From: Siphonodentalium dalli | Taxonomy: Eukaryota; Mollusca; Scaphopoda; Gadilida; Siphonodentaliidae | DNA length: 64,000 nt | Reading direction: 5' to 3' | NCBI GenBank assembly: GCA_032622095.1 | Contig: CP136061.1 | Location: forward strand, 21,330,991-21,394,990 | Shown: positions 35,006 to 45,623 of the stretch, piece by piece | How positions within the stretch are numbered: position 1 is the stretch's first letter | How the letters are laid out: every line of letters begins with the position of its first letter | Position numbers and translations under genes: made by a program | The notes under the pieces: model-generated | What the model saw: only the letters and a program-made list of their open reading frames with translations | Told to the model about the DNA's origin: nothing | Databases searched by the model: none

Positions 35006-35267
35006 AGATACATATTAAAGACCAAATGGGTTTAAATATTTAGGTGTGGATGTAAATCCTTGTTTTGAACACAGCTGTAGGAGTAACACAATACATTGGT
35101 ATCACTGGGCAAATGTTTGTGCCATCATTAATTATCTTCATGTCAACAGGTCTCCCAGACATTCTTGTTGCTGATAGTGGCTTTATGAATGGAATTTTAT
35201 CCCATGTTTATCTCAGATACAAATTGTCTGTTTGAAAGATAAAGTTTATTTTTACTATTAATATTAA

Positions 35268-35395
35268 CCATTTCATGACCAGAGTTGTGCTGGTGAGACC
35301 CTGTGCTTGTGCATTCTCTTATATATGCTCCCATGGGAAGCCTCCCATATAAAAGAGAATGCACTGGCTTTCCAGGTCATGGTAATTTTGTTAAG
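35268..35395. mobile_element. Degraded T-family element (CATGAC subfamily)
   Basis: TTAACCATTTCATGACCAGA, then one CTTATATATGCTCCCATGGG hairpin. The right end is not found. Confidence 0.6.
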
Positions 35396-35504
35396 GCAAT
35401 AGGCATCCAAATAAATGATGTATGTCATATTCTTGCAGGGATGTCGCCACTGTGTTGTGGGGGGGGGGGGGGGTGATTTACAGATTTGTTCAATGAAATG
35501 TAAT

Positions 35505-36115
35505 TTTTGAGCTCACATCTTCTCTAGACTGAATGGGTTCATATTTGGTGTAGATGTTCCCTAGGTGACTTACATTCATATTTGTTTAAATGAGGTCACT
35601 CTATCAAATGGTTATGAAGGCAGGGCCATAACTCTTCCTCTAAATAGTAATTCTTAAAAACTACCTCTTCTGCTGTACCATCAGGTTGAACGGGTTCATA
35701 TTTGGTATGAACAGTCCTTGGGTGACCTGGAGTTCAGATTTTTTTTTCAAATGGGGTCATTGGTTTTAAATGGGGTCAACTTGTCAACTAGGGGTCAAGC
35801 AAAGGAAAGTTTTCCTCTTAATATGCTTCCTTCACACAGACCATCAGGTCTATTTTATTGATATTTAGTATGAAGGGTTCTTTGGTATCTGGGATTCAAA
35901 TTTATTCAGATGGGGGTCACCAGATTAAATAGACTGGGACCAGGGACATAACTGTATGTCTCTATAGTAATACTTAAAAATGTCTTCTCAAGAGAGGTTG
36001 GACTATTTAGCTTACATATAGTATGGAGGATCCTTTAGTGACTGAGATTCAGATTTGTTAACATGAGGTCAACCTGTCAAGAAATGACGGGGCTATGGGG
36101 ACTTCACTTAAAACA
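35505..36115. repeat. Second, more diverged block of the 33243-type repeat
   Basis: Units with TTCATATTTGGTGTAGATGT, GTTCCCTAGGTGACTTACAT and GGCAGGGCCATAACTC. A G run (35459-35474) precedes it. Confidence 0.75.
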
Positions 36116-36534
36116 TCTACCTTGGAACTACCTGACTGATTAATCTTGACATATATATGTTGTTTTCGGGTTCATGGATAATTGGGCTTCAAACATGTCT
36201 AAATAGTTTATAAAACGGTGCTTGTGAGATTGGAAATTTCGAACAATTGAGAAAGTTTGAGACGTCAGTTGTGAAATTCTAACCTAAGACTTGGGAATCT
36301 GAAGCCCGGTCAGGAGGGGATATGTTTAGCTGGAGGGTGATCTGTAGTGTTCCATTCGTAATTTAAAGGTAGATATTCGCTGATTGACATGAAGCCTCTC
36401 TAGCCACATATCCTGTGTAGATCCGCTTCTTTTAAAGTGATTATGAAAAGTTCTGACTGTTATGGTCTCAAGAGTCCCAGTCTTATCAGTCTTTGCAGTC
36501 TGGTGAGCGACCCCACAGTCTTTGACTGTCTTGT

Positions 36535-36670
36535 TTCATGACGTCATTTACGTTGAACAAAGTTATGGCGAGAGCGATAGGAGATTTTTACATTTTCTGC
36601 TGATCATTCTTCGGAATAAATATCCAACAGTTTATTCAAATTATTTGTGATGATATAACATCGTATGTTT
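36535..36670. repeat. Permuted fragment of the 32640-33241 repeat
   Basis: TTTCATGACGTCATTTACGT...TCTTCGGAATAAAT matches 32823-32910. It then joins ATCCAACAGTTTATTCAAAT...ATATAACATC, which at the first locus lies upstream (32645-32686). Confidence 0.85.
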
Positions 36671-36778
36671 AGACACAAATGCCACATTTATATCTTGATA
36701 ATCGGCAATTATAAAAAGACCCAACCAGAGTCTAACATGATAATGAACCAAGCTCCAATAATAAACTGAAGTTATATA

Positions 36779-36925
36779 CAGTAATGCTCTAATTAATCGA
36801 CTTCTTAACCACAGGAGAGTGAGAGCTTTCCGATGAATGGCAACAAGCCATATTTCCGACTAAATCCTGAAAAGTTACCCATAATTCTCCTGTGGTTAAG
36901 AAGTCGATTAATTAGAGCATTACTG
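36779..36925. mobile_element. C-family foldback MITE with large deletion in left arm
   Basis: TA-CAGTAATGCTCTAATTAAT is followed after about 40 bp by the right arm from GAGAGCTTTCCGATGAATGG to AGAGCATTACTG-TA. Confidence 0.9.
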
Positions 36926-37940
36926 TATGTAGATCATGTAACTGTACAGATCTATGGTTTTTGCTGAGCAATTTTTTAGCCAAAGCAAATTTCTTCTAGT
37001 TAACAGTGTTGATTGTCGTGTACAAACCATGTCTCAAAGTGGTGGTCTGCCGGCCAGGAACACTCAAGAATATGGATTTGATTACACACATTGGTCGATT
37101 GGAATACACCCATTGCTATAGAAATCAATAGATTTTTGTCTCAACAAACATACAAAGCAAGCGGTCAGCTCGTTTTAGCCTAGCCCTCTTCATATGGGAG
37201 ACGATTTGTCATCAAAATGAGTTGCCGCACAAGACAGTTAGTGTAGAGTAAAACAGAGTAATTGGAACTGTTTTTTTTAACAAAAACAAATGAGAAAACA
37301 AGACAAATGACATTTTCAGTCGTAAAGCTAAGTTTGATGGATAACAGATTGGTAAAGGATGCTAAGAGCTATGTGAGGCTTTAGATAATGGATATGAAGT
37401 GTATGAGTTGCCTAGCTCCGAGCACAAAATTATTAGTATGGATTATTGATTCTGCAACGATCTGGATCAGAGAGCCTTTCCATCCAGTCAACTTTTTTTT
37501 TTCAATCATGCAAACAAAGGGCTTTGTTTTCCTTCAGTTAATGCAGGGAATCGCATGCACTAAATACTCGTAGGGGAAACCCCAATTTAATTTAGATCAA
37601 TATTCATGGACTTTTTCCTCATCGGAACCATTCGCTACTAACCAGATTTGATTTGCGAAAGAAATTATCTTGTTGCTGCTGGAAATTGCCATGGATCAGT
37701 GTTACATTTGTGGAAATGAGAAAAATGTCTATGTGGAGGAACATCCTCACCAATTAATCACGGTACTCTAAATGAATTTATTGATCCGATATGTCCAAAT
37801 TGGCCCCACAATCACTTGAAAGTAATATCACTCATACAACCAATGTCTCATCTGGTTGCTTCAGGAAACGGCCAATATTTACACAGCATTCCCGTTTCTG
37901 ATTCCGACTGGGAGAAAAAAATTCACTGATTGCTCACACT

Positions 37941-39055
37941 CAAGTCTGAGTTCACTGAATCAGTATGCCTGTCATTTGCAGAATGAGGTCCCCAGAGGGT
38001 GAATTTAGTGATGCTATCCCGCATAGCGGGCTAGCATCACCAAATTCACCCTCTGGGGAGACAGACTCACATTGAAGTTCCCAAATGGTGAATATTGTGA
38101 TGTACACCCATTGGGAACCTCGATTATTCTATGTGTTGTCTGCCAATTTGGGGATATAGAGAAACGAAACTAAAAAAGAAATAGAATCTGTGTGGAGAAG
38201 TTTCTATAGAAATCTGATATAAATAAAGAAACTTTCCAGAGAAGATGAGGCCTAAGCAGAATGAGGTTCACATAGGGTGAATTTAGTGATGCTAGCCCAC
38301 CAACTGACATTTGCAGAATGAGGTCCAAAGAGGGTGAATTTAGTTACAATATCCCGCACAGTGGGCTAGATCACCAAATTCACCTTTGGGTACCTCATTC
38401 TGCTCATCTTCTGGGAAGTTTCTATATATAGTCTCAAATTAACCCTTTACCCGCAAACCGGCCAAAAAACGGCCAAATAAAGCTGCAACAGCCTAAATTA
38501 TCTTGGGTCTGTCTCAATAAAACCATACAAATATGGATATCATTGGAACCGGCTCATTGACCACATTGTGATGGTTACAGTTATGCCCTGTGCCAATGCA
38601 TTCTCTTATATATGCGAGTCGAGCATAGGTCGCCTCGCATATATAAGAGAATGCATTGGCCTAAAAAAAATCTTTTTAAACACTTTTTACCATTTTTTCT
38701 TACATTCTTTAACAATTTTATAATTTTTAATGTGTCAAGCCAATGCATTCTCTTACATATGCGAGGCGACCTATGGTCGACTCGCATATATAAGAGAATG
38801 CATTGGCACAGGGCCGTTCTGTTGGGTAAAGGGTTAACATTGTTTTTAGTTACTTTTTACCTTCTTTTCAGTTTCTATTTACCCTAATGCAAATTCATAA
38901 TCAAGGTGAATTAATGGGTGAACATTACCAACTTCAACTGGGGAACTTCAATCTGATCCTAGGTCTCCCGTAGAAGAGGCCTAAGTTGAAAGAGGTTCCT
39001 ACAGGGGTGAATTTGGTGATGATAGCCCACTTTGTCAGACGCACCTTATCCAGAC
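37941..39055. mobile_element. Two fused P-family MITEs, with a T element inside
   Basis: First copy from AAGTCTGAGTTCACTGAATC with hairpin 37978-38060. A second P left end starts near 38300 (CAACTGACATTTGCAGAATG). The T element at 38439-38837 splits the second copy. The right end is truncated about 120 bp before PMCA exon b. Confidence 0.75.
38439..38837. mobile_element. T-family MITE, ACCCAACA subfamily, nested in a P element
   Basis: TTAACCCTTTACCCGCAAAC to TGTTGGGTAAAGGGTTAA, two hairpin modules. The host reads CTCAAA-TTAA-CATTGTTTTTAG without a break in the P copy at 59953. Confidence 0.95.
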
Positions 39056-39175
39056 TTGGAGGAAACCCTGCTTCTGAGTATATTGATTGTTATTGCATAT
39101 AAATTTGCATTGCTCCAATACAGTTTTAGCTCATAAGAGACCCATTTTAACATGTGATTTTTTTTTGCTTTTCAG

Positions 39176-39301
39176 GCGACTTATTACCTGCTGATGGCAT
39201 TGTTATTCAGAGCAACGATTTGAAGGTTGATGAGAGTTCATTGACTGGAGAGTCCGACCATGTTAAAAAAGGAGACCATACTGACCCAATCTTACTATCA
39301 G
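39176..39301 (+). CDS. ATP2B-like: PMCA-type Ca2+-ATPase, internal exon b (actuator domain, TGES motif)
   Basis: 126 nt, bounded by a TTTTTGCTTTTCAG acceptor and a GTAAAC donor, phase 1-1, so it joins exon a in frame: the split glycine codon becomes G followed by DLLPADG. The peptide runs [15 protein letters not shown], then [18 protein letters not shown] and ends PILLSG. SLTGES holds the TGES loop of P-type ATPases, whose glutamate takes part in dephosphorylating the aspartyl-phosphate intermediate; it is intact. DLLPADG and [10 protein letters not shown] are among the most conserved actuator-domain stretches, so the family call is secure. The intron before it is about 13.7 kb and full of MITEs; a truncated P-family element ends roughly 120 bp upstream of the acceptor. 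Confidence 0.95.
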
Positions 39302-39865
39302 GTAAACTTTAAATACATAGACAATAAATAACTGTGAGTAGGGTATGGTTTTTCTCTTGAGGACTATTCTTAGGAGGCACAAGCCGAGTGAAAATAATCC
39401 TCACATCTCACGAGAGAAGAAAACCTGTACGCTGAGCACTCAGAACAGTTGACTGGTGTGTTTATTATATTTTCTATATCAGTTTGTTATGACCCAGACC
39501 ACAATTAAGCGCCCTAATACTTTTTAAAGCTACAACATCACCAGCTATATCTGTTAAAATCATGCAAGGATTCTGAATGACGCAAAAATTGATGACATGA
39601 CGCATGCTGAGAGTAGAATAACATCTTGAGAGTAGGATAATACATTCGGCCTTATAGGGTGGAGGAAAGACCACGCAGAGGGTTAATTTTACTAGGTTCT
39701 AACCCCACTGCCCATAGAATCCACTGACCTCCAGAAAGCAAGTTTCAGACTTGCCCAGAAATGTATACCTCTTTGTTATTTATGTTTATGTTTGCAAACT
39801 TCAGATTGGAGAATGTCAAACTTCACCCATCATGTATCAACAGACTATAAGACATCATGTGACAG

Positions 39866-40033
39866 TTAACCCTTCCATGACTGGATATTCCTGAAATTTT
39901 ACGAAAACCCTTTGCCAATGCATTCTCTTATATATGCGAGTCTCCCATAGGGAGCCTCGCGTATATAAGAGAATGCACTGGGGCAGGATATTTTAATGCT
40001 GCATAAGGGCAGTTCCCGTCATGAAAGGGTTAA
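39866..40033. mobile_element. T-family MITE, CATGAC subfamily, single hairpin
   Basis: TTAACCCTTCCATGACTGGA to CCCGTCATGAAAGGGTTAA. One hairpin with the variant centre GAGTCTCCCATAGGGAGCCTC. Confidence 0.92.
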
Positions 40034-40091
40034 TTAATAATTTGTGATTTAATGAAAAAATGCTTGCAGCGAATTTCAACCATCTGCATTA

Positions 40092-41491
40092 ATGGACCTA
40101 TCCATAGGTACCGCCCAAATTTCAATTATAGCCAATGAGCCAATAGCTTAAACCCGGAAGCAACATACGCCTGCCTAGTGATATGAATCGCACCACAAGC
40201 CGGTCCCTAACAACAGTTGTATGCTATAGGGAATTTACGAACACGAGAGCAAAATATGTCTTAAAAAGCTACAATGGTGTTGATATGTGCATGGGGAACA
40301 TGTCCGGTTGACGAACGATATTTATACATGTTTTAGTTCGGTTTCCTAAATAGAAAAGTAACTATGACATCTTTTTACGCTGGATTAAACCATGCCAACG
40401 ACCACACTCGGATCCTAGTGTTATTTAAATTTCAATATTTATATAAAACAGATTTCAGACTAAAACGTGAAATAGTAGTCCCGATCGATGATGCGTTATG
40501 AATATTAATTGTGCCGCGAGTATGTGTTTTATGTGAAGTGTTTTTCGTTATAAATGTATAGGCCTACATTTGTTGCTGTTATAACATCGTGGTAATATTG
40601 AGTTCGAATGTCTGCTATTCACACTAACCTGTAGGATCTCGGGCGAACGTCGATCTTACTGAATCCATTTGAGAATCTAAAGCTTCCTCCGACAATGTAC
40701 GTGTAAATGAGAATCAACAGATGTTTTCCAAGAGAATAGCAACGAAATTTCACACATGTATTGCACGTGCTTCGCAGTGTATACACGCAACCTTCACCGA
40801 ACAAGTTCACTTTGTGCCATTGTTGCATCGACATGGCAACATGTAACTGACGCCATGATAGTCAGCGTTTTCTTTAATGTACTTTATTCCCGAAAAAAAA
40901 GTAGTGGAATTTAAAAAGGCCATTATTTGATAATCCTTTGCATCCGGCCTGATGTCACCAGGGTTCATTCAGGACGCTCGTGTATGGTAAACTGATATCG
41001 TTATATTTATTTCGACAAAAGAGGGATTATAGATTAATTACCCCATGTACACCCCCGTTTGATTTATTTCATCAAGGTGTGAACCATTAGCATAGCTTCG
41101 ATATTAAATTTGCTATTTGATATTGAAGTTTCATAATGGCTTCATTTACACGGTTTGATTCAAAGTACCGGTATGCCTAAACATCTATCTTTGTTGTTTA
41201 TCGGAAGTGGCCTAACAATCACACCTGTTTTTGTTTAAAAACTGGTTCTATTTTTGTTTATATCTAACGACAGTCACTTTTACATGTTGCATATATACAC
41301 ACAAAGGTATCTAAAAATCGTGATATTAAGAACGAACTATATTATCGTGTTACATGGCGTTTAACAACACAGTCCTTTCTCATCGGAAGCTATTTTAGCA
41401 CTGAAGAGATAGCGGAATTGAGATGGCTTGTGGTGCGTAGTAACAGTAACCATGCAGCCTACATGTGGGCGGGACGTAGGGATAGGTCCAT
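40092..41491. mobile_element. 1.4-kb TA-flanked TIR transposon without transposase
   Basis: ATGGACCTATCCATAGGTAC at the left; ACGTAGGGATAGGTCCAT at the right; TA on both sides. Inner TCGCACCACAAGCC (40188) pairs with GGCTTGTGGTGCG (41427), so the inverted homology continues with gaps for about 110 bp. The longest ORF is about 71 codons. It fills most of the intron between PMCA exons b and c. Confidence 0.82.
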
Positions 41492-41665
41492 TATGAGTTG
41501 AATGAAATTTTTTGATGCAATTATAACTGAAAATGAATGACTTTAGATATTTTATTAACCTAATCTTTATTGTGAGTTTTGTTGAGCAAGGTACTTGAAA
41601 ATGTTCATGGAATCCTTGGAAAAGTCCTTGAATTTGAATTGATGAGTGTATGAATCGTATTATAG

Positions 41666-41818
41666 GAACTCACGTGATGGAAGGTAGCGGAAAAATGGTG
41701 GTGACGGCAGTCGGTATTAACTCTCAAACTGGAATCATCTTTGCCCTTCTCGGTGCTGCTCATGATAATGAAGACAAAAAGAAGGACAAGGACAAAAAAG
41801 ACCAGGGCAGCTCTACAG
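41666..41818 (+). CDS. ATP2B-like: PMCA-type Ca2+-ATPase, internal exon c (end of actuator domain, start of phospholipid-sensitive loop)
   Basis: 153 nt between a CGTATTATAG acceptor and a GTACAT donor, phase 1-1, in frame with exon b. The peptide starts [17 protein letters not shown] and continues [15 protein letters not shown], both hallmark PMCA sequences that close the actuator domain. It then turns into a charged, low-complexity tract ([19 protein letters not shown]). In known PMCAs this basic tract begins the acidic-phospholipid-binding region, and alternative-splicing site A follows it. Two features flank it: a 1.4-kb TIR transposon ends 174 bp upstream of the exon, and a run of 21 C residues (41861-41881) begins 43 bp after the exon end. 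Confidence 0.95.
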
Positions 41819-41860
41819 GTACATTCAGGTTCCAGAGTGAATATTTTAAGGCAGACACTT

Positions 41861-41881
41861 CCCCCCCCCCCCCCCCCCCCC
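41861..41881 (+). repeat. C21 homopolymer in the intron just after PMCA exon c
   Basis: 21 consecutive C, starting 43 bp after the exon end, followed by a short ACAC run. Confidence 0.95.
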
Positions 41882-42044
41882 ACACACTTAGACAGATGAT
41901 TTTATCCATCTCTAAGATATTTAGCATCACAATATAGAGTCTAACACTCGTATTTATATCACTTGATCAATTTATATCATTTGTAGGATAACAGAATATT
42001 ACTATTAGTGCTCCGTTCATTCAGTATTTCCTTGCACCCTCATA

Positions 42045-42204
42045 CAGTAATGCCCTAAGTAATCGACTCCATAACCACAGCAGAATTATGGGTAACTTTT
42101 CAGGATTTAGTCGGAAATATAGCGTGTTGCCTTTCATCGGAAAGCTCTCCCCGACTAAATCCTGAAAAGTTACCCATAATTCTGCTGTGGTTATGGAGTC
42201 GATT
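42045..42204. mobile_element. C-family foldback MITE, fused to a P fragment
   Basis: TA-CAGTAATGCCCTAAGTAAT on the left. The right arm ends at GGTTATGGAGTCGATT and is directly joined to P sequence (CCCAGAAGGTCAGGGA). Confidence 0.88.
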
Positions 42205-42405
42205 CCCAGAAGGTCAGGGAAAAATTAACTAAAAACAATGTTAATTTGAGACTATAGATACTTCCCAGAAGATGAGGCCTAAGCAGAATGAGGTCCCCAG
42301 AGGGTGAATTTGGTGATGCTAGCACGCTGTGCGGGATAGCATCACTAAATTCACCCTCTGGGGACCTCATTCTGCAAATGACAGACAATATTTGCAGGCT
42401 TGCTT
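42205..42405. mobile_element. P-family MITE, right half
   Basis: GACTATAGATACTTCCCAGA, then hairpin 42282-42376, then AATGACAGACAATATTTGCAGGCTTG. Confidence 0.85.
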
Positions 42406-42861
42406 GTAAAGATTTGCTCTCATCAGACATAGTTAATTATCTCACTAATTATCGACATGTTTATGCACTCAAGGTCTCCCCGGCATTCAATATAACAAAC
42501 CAACCTGTCTGCTCAACAATGGATGTTTTATCCACCCATTTGAGGCTGTCACTCAATATATTATATCTCCGTGCTCTAATTTCCATTCATTAAAAATTGA
42601 TATTTCGGACTCTGCTGTTAGGTAAATTTATTCTACTTTGCAAATTCTGCCGTATTGTCAGCGTCATGTTTTATATCTAAGGTCTTTTTTAGCAGTTCTA
42701 ATATCTTTAACTCGATTTGTTCCAATAGGATATTCTACATTGGTTTACAGTTTTGAAAATCATCAGTAGTGGTCTGAAACTTACAACTATCATGTACCAA
42801 CATTCATTCTCAAAGCAATGAGAATAATGAGCTTACGCCTGAATCTTCAACATGGATGCCA

Positions 42862-42880
42862 CCCCCCCCCCCCCCCCCCC
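42862..42880. repeat. C homopolymer
   Basis: About 19 consecutive C. Confidence 0.9.
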
Positions 42881-43282
42881 AATTAATGAAAGCTAACAAC
42901 ATTATTATTGTGTTCCACCCTGAAAGATTGTGTTTTTTATTTGAATTTTAACTTAACAACAAGCATTGTGTTTGCCCCACCTTTATTATATGAGATAGAA
43001 CCAACTAACTGCATGTTGGAAAAGCTTCCATGCGTCTAAAATCAGTTATATTTACAGTTGGCAAAACATTGATTGAAATTGATTATAGTTGTCAAGCTTT
43101 CATCACATTGAGAGTCAACTATTATGCTCTTTCTAAAAATAAGTAGAACACAATAAACCTTGGTACATTTACAGCAACACATATTAATATATATCTGTTA
43201 TTCAAGCTTCCTCTTTTCAATGGTATGGAACATAGCTAGAACAAGCTAAATATAATTTGAGGTCTCCAACATTATCGGGCCC

Positions 43283-43487
43283 TTAACCCTGTTTATACTG
43301 AATGGATTCTCCCATCGGTTATAATAAGTATACATTGGAATGGTCCATTATTCATTTAATGGATGTTCAGGAAATTTAAGCAGACGACAGAGAGTCAAAA
43401 ATACAATACAAGTGCAGTAGGGTTCATATTGATTGGTGGGAAATGTTCATACAAGTTCAACAAATGAACTATATGCAGAAGGGTTAA
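43283..43487. mobile_element. TTAA-flanked MITE, family W
   Basis: TTAACCCTGTTTATACTGAA to GCAGAAGGGTTAA. It holds AATGGATTCTCCCATCGGTT, GGAATGGTCCATTATTCATT and GCAGACGACAGAGAG. Confidence 0.75.
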
Positions 43488-43578
43488 TGCAGCCTTTGTG
43501 CAAAAAACTATCACTTTGCTCAGTAGGTCACTTTCATAAAAAAAAATTAAAACAATTGTTCTGTTATTGCAATGCTAT

Positions 43579-43808
43579 AAAAATGTTCTAATTGATAGTT
43601 CTGACCATATAGGGTACCTATAATAAAAATGTTCTAATTGATAGTTCTGACCACATAGGGTACCTATAATAAAAATGTTCTAATTGATAGTTCTGACCAT
43701 ATAGGGTACCTATAATAAAAATGTTCTAATTGATAGTTCTGACCACATAGGGTACCTATAATAAAAATGTTCTAATTGATAGTTCTGACCATATAGGGTA
43801 CCTATAAT
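43579..43808. repeat. 46-bp minisatellite, exactly 5 copies with alternating variants
   Basis: AAAAATGTTCTAATTGATAG...GGGTACCTATAAT. Copies 1, 3 and 5 read CCATATAG and copies 2 and 4 CCACATAG, i.e. a 92-bp higher-order unit. Confidence 0.95.
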
Positions 43809-44387
43809 TGATTTAAAAAAAAATAACTGATCATCCTTGTGTGTGACAGCCAATGAAACATATTGGGAGATAAAATATCCTTAACCTAGGAGTCTGTACT
43901 TACTCTCTTGGAGAGATTAACTCACAGCTTGATAATCAAGGTCTTTTGTATTCTCCACAAACATTAATAGCTCAAGCCTGCATCTGGCATATACAGTTCT
44001 CAACATGATGCCAATGGATTGAATTAGAATTCCTTTGCACCGAGTTGATTGGATTTTAATAAAAAATACTGTGTGTTGTTTTTCTAGCACTTCTAAGAAA
44101 ATAAATCAGCTTGGCTCTTGCACTTTTGAGTGGGTTGGAATTTCTCTTATAAAGGATTGTGTTGTGATTGTCAATCAATTTTAGATGGGTTGTTATAGCG
44201 TCTCCGCTAGATCTCGAGGGCGAATTCTGTAATAAGATTGAAGTGCCGAATTATCGATTCAGTTTGCTGCCTTGTATAAGTTGTGATTAATCATGCATCG
44301 CAATTTATTTTTTTTATTTTTAAAGACATTAATATCTGCTTATTTCATCAAAAATTGTTATTTTAAGAATCGGCTACTACAGCATCA

Positions 44388-44602
44388 TTAACCCTTTCAG
44401 TGCCAAGTACGATTTTTGTATCAACCCATATTTCCTTGATTATTTTTCAAATTTATTGATTATAATAATGTGATACATTGATGGAAAGAGCTCTTAGAGC
44501 TCTTTCCATCAATGTATCACATTATTATAATCAATAAATTTGAAAAATGATCAAGGAAATATGGGTTGATACAAAAATCGGACTTGGCACTGAAAGGGTT
44601 AA
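44388..44602. mobile_element. T-family full-length foldback (AGTGCCA ends)
   Basis: TTAACCCTTTCAGTGCCAAG to CTTGGCACTGAAAGGGTTAA, arms almost perfectly complementary, centre GAGCTCTTAGAGCTC. Close copy of 18209-18420. Confidence 0.95.
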
Positions 44603-44895
44603 ACTATCATTGGCAAAATAATCACCAAGATCGGCTGTGCCCTTTGTAAATCAAGACATCGGAACTGCAGCAAAATTTAAACAAAACGGGGTCCCTGACT
44701 CATCCCGAAACAAACCACTGATAAATAAACGAGAGTGATTTCTCCAACAAGAGTCAATCTATTAATTTATATGGAAGAAGGATGTTACGTGTTGGTTATT
44801 TTGATACAAAATTTATTGAAATACCTGTGTTGAGCTGCAGCAGTGTTTCATATTACTTTAAGCTGTTTCAACTTGCATATTAGGAAAACTACTTA

Positions 44896-45108
44896 CAGTA
44901 ATGCCCTAAATTATCGACTCCTTAACCACGGCAGAATTATGGGTAACTTTTCAGGATTTAGTCGGAAATATGGCTTGTTGCCATTCATCGGAAAGCTCTT
45001 ACTGAGAGCTTTCCGATAAATGAGAACAAGCCATATTTCCGACTAAATCCTGAAAAATTACCCATAATTCTGCTGTGGTTAAAGAGTTGATTATTTAGGG
45101 CATTACTG
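44896..45108. mobile_element. C-family foldback MITE
   Basis: TA-CAGTAATGCCCTAAATTAT...ATTATTTAGGGCATTACTG-TA, arms near-perfect. Confidence 0.93.
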
Positions 45109-45223
45109 TATCTGTGTATGTTAGTCTGAAATCATGGTAAGGTTTGGAACTTTCAGAAGCTTTTCAGATCAGGAAAAGTCATTAAAAATGTCACATTTTA
45201 TTTATTTATTTATTTATCATATC

Positions 45224-45623
45224 TTAACCCTTTACCCAACAAACCGGCCAAAAACGCCCAAATAAAGCTGCAACAGCCTAAAATATCTTCGGTCTGTCTC
45301 AATAGAACCATACAAATATGGATATCATTGGAACCGGCTCCTTGACCACATTGTGATAGTTACAGTTATGCCCTGTGCCAATGCATTCTCTTATATATGC
45401 GAGTCGACCATAGGTCGCCTCGCATATATAAGAGAATGCATTGGCCTAAAACAATTCTTTTTTTAACACTTTTTACCATTTTTTCTTACATTCTTTAACA
45501 ATTTTATAATTTTTAATGTGTTATGCCAATGCATTCTCTTATATATGCGAGGCGACCTATGGTCGACTCGCATATATAAGAGAATGCATTGGCACAGGGC
45601 CCTTCTGTTGGGTAAAGGGTTAA
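45224..45623. mobile_element. T-family MITE, ACCCAACA subfamily
   Basis: TTAACCCTTTACCCAACAAA to TGTTGGGTAAAGGGTTAA; two intact hairpin modules. Confidence 0.95.

Larger units (their letters stand above)
25493..39175 (+). other. PMCA intron (a to b), 13.7 kb
   Basis: Bounded by GTGAGT and TTCAG. It contains T elements at 25608, 28571, 31159 and 38439, a 164-bp tandem array, a 685-bp inverted-repeat element, a C-family hairpin at about 32336 and another at 36779, a locus with a large palindrome (32640-33241), GTCCGTCC blocks, and P elements. I saw no further exon and no protein-coding transposon ORF. Confidence 0.85.
39302..41665 (+). other. PMCA intron (b to c), 2.4 kb
   Basis: Bounded by GTAAAC and ATTATAG. 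More than half is a 1.4-kb TIR transposon (40092-41491); a T element (39866-40033) lies just before it. The first 560 bp look unique, with no coding signal. Confidence 0.88.
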
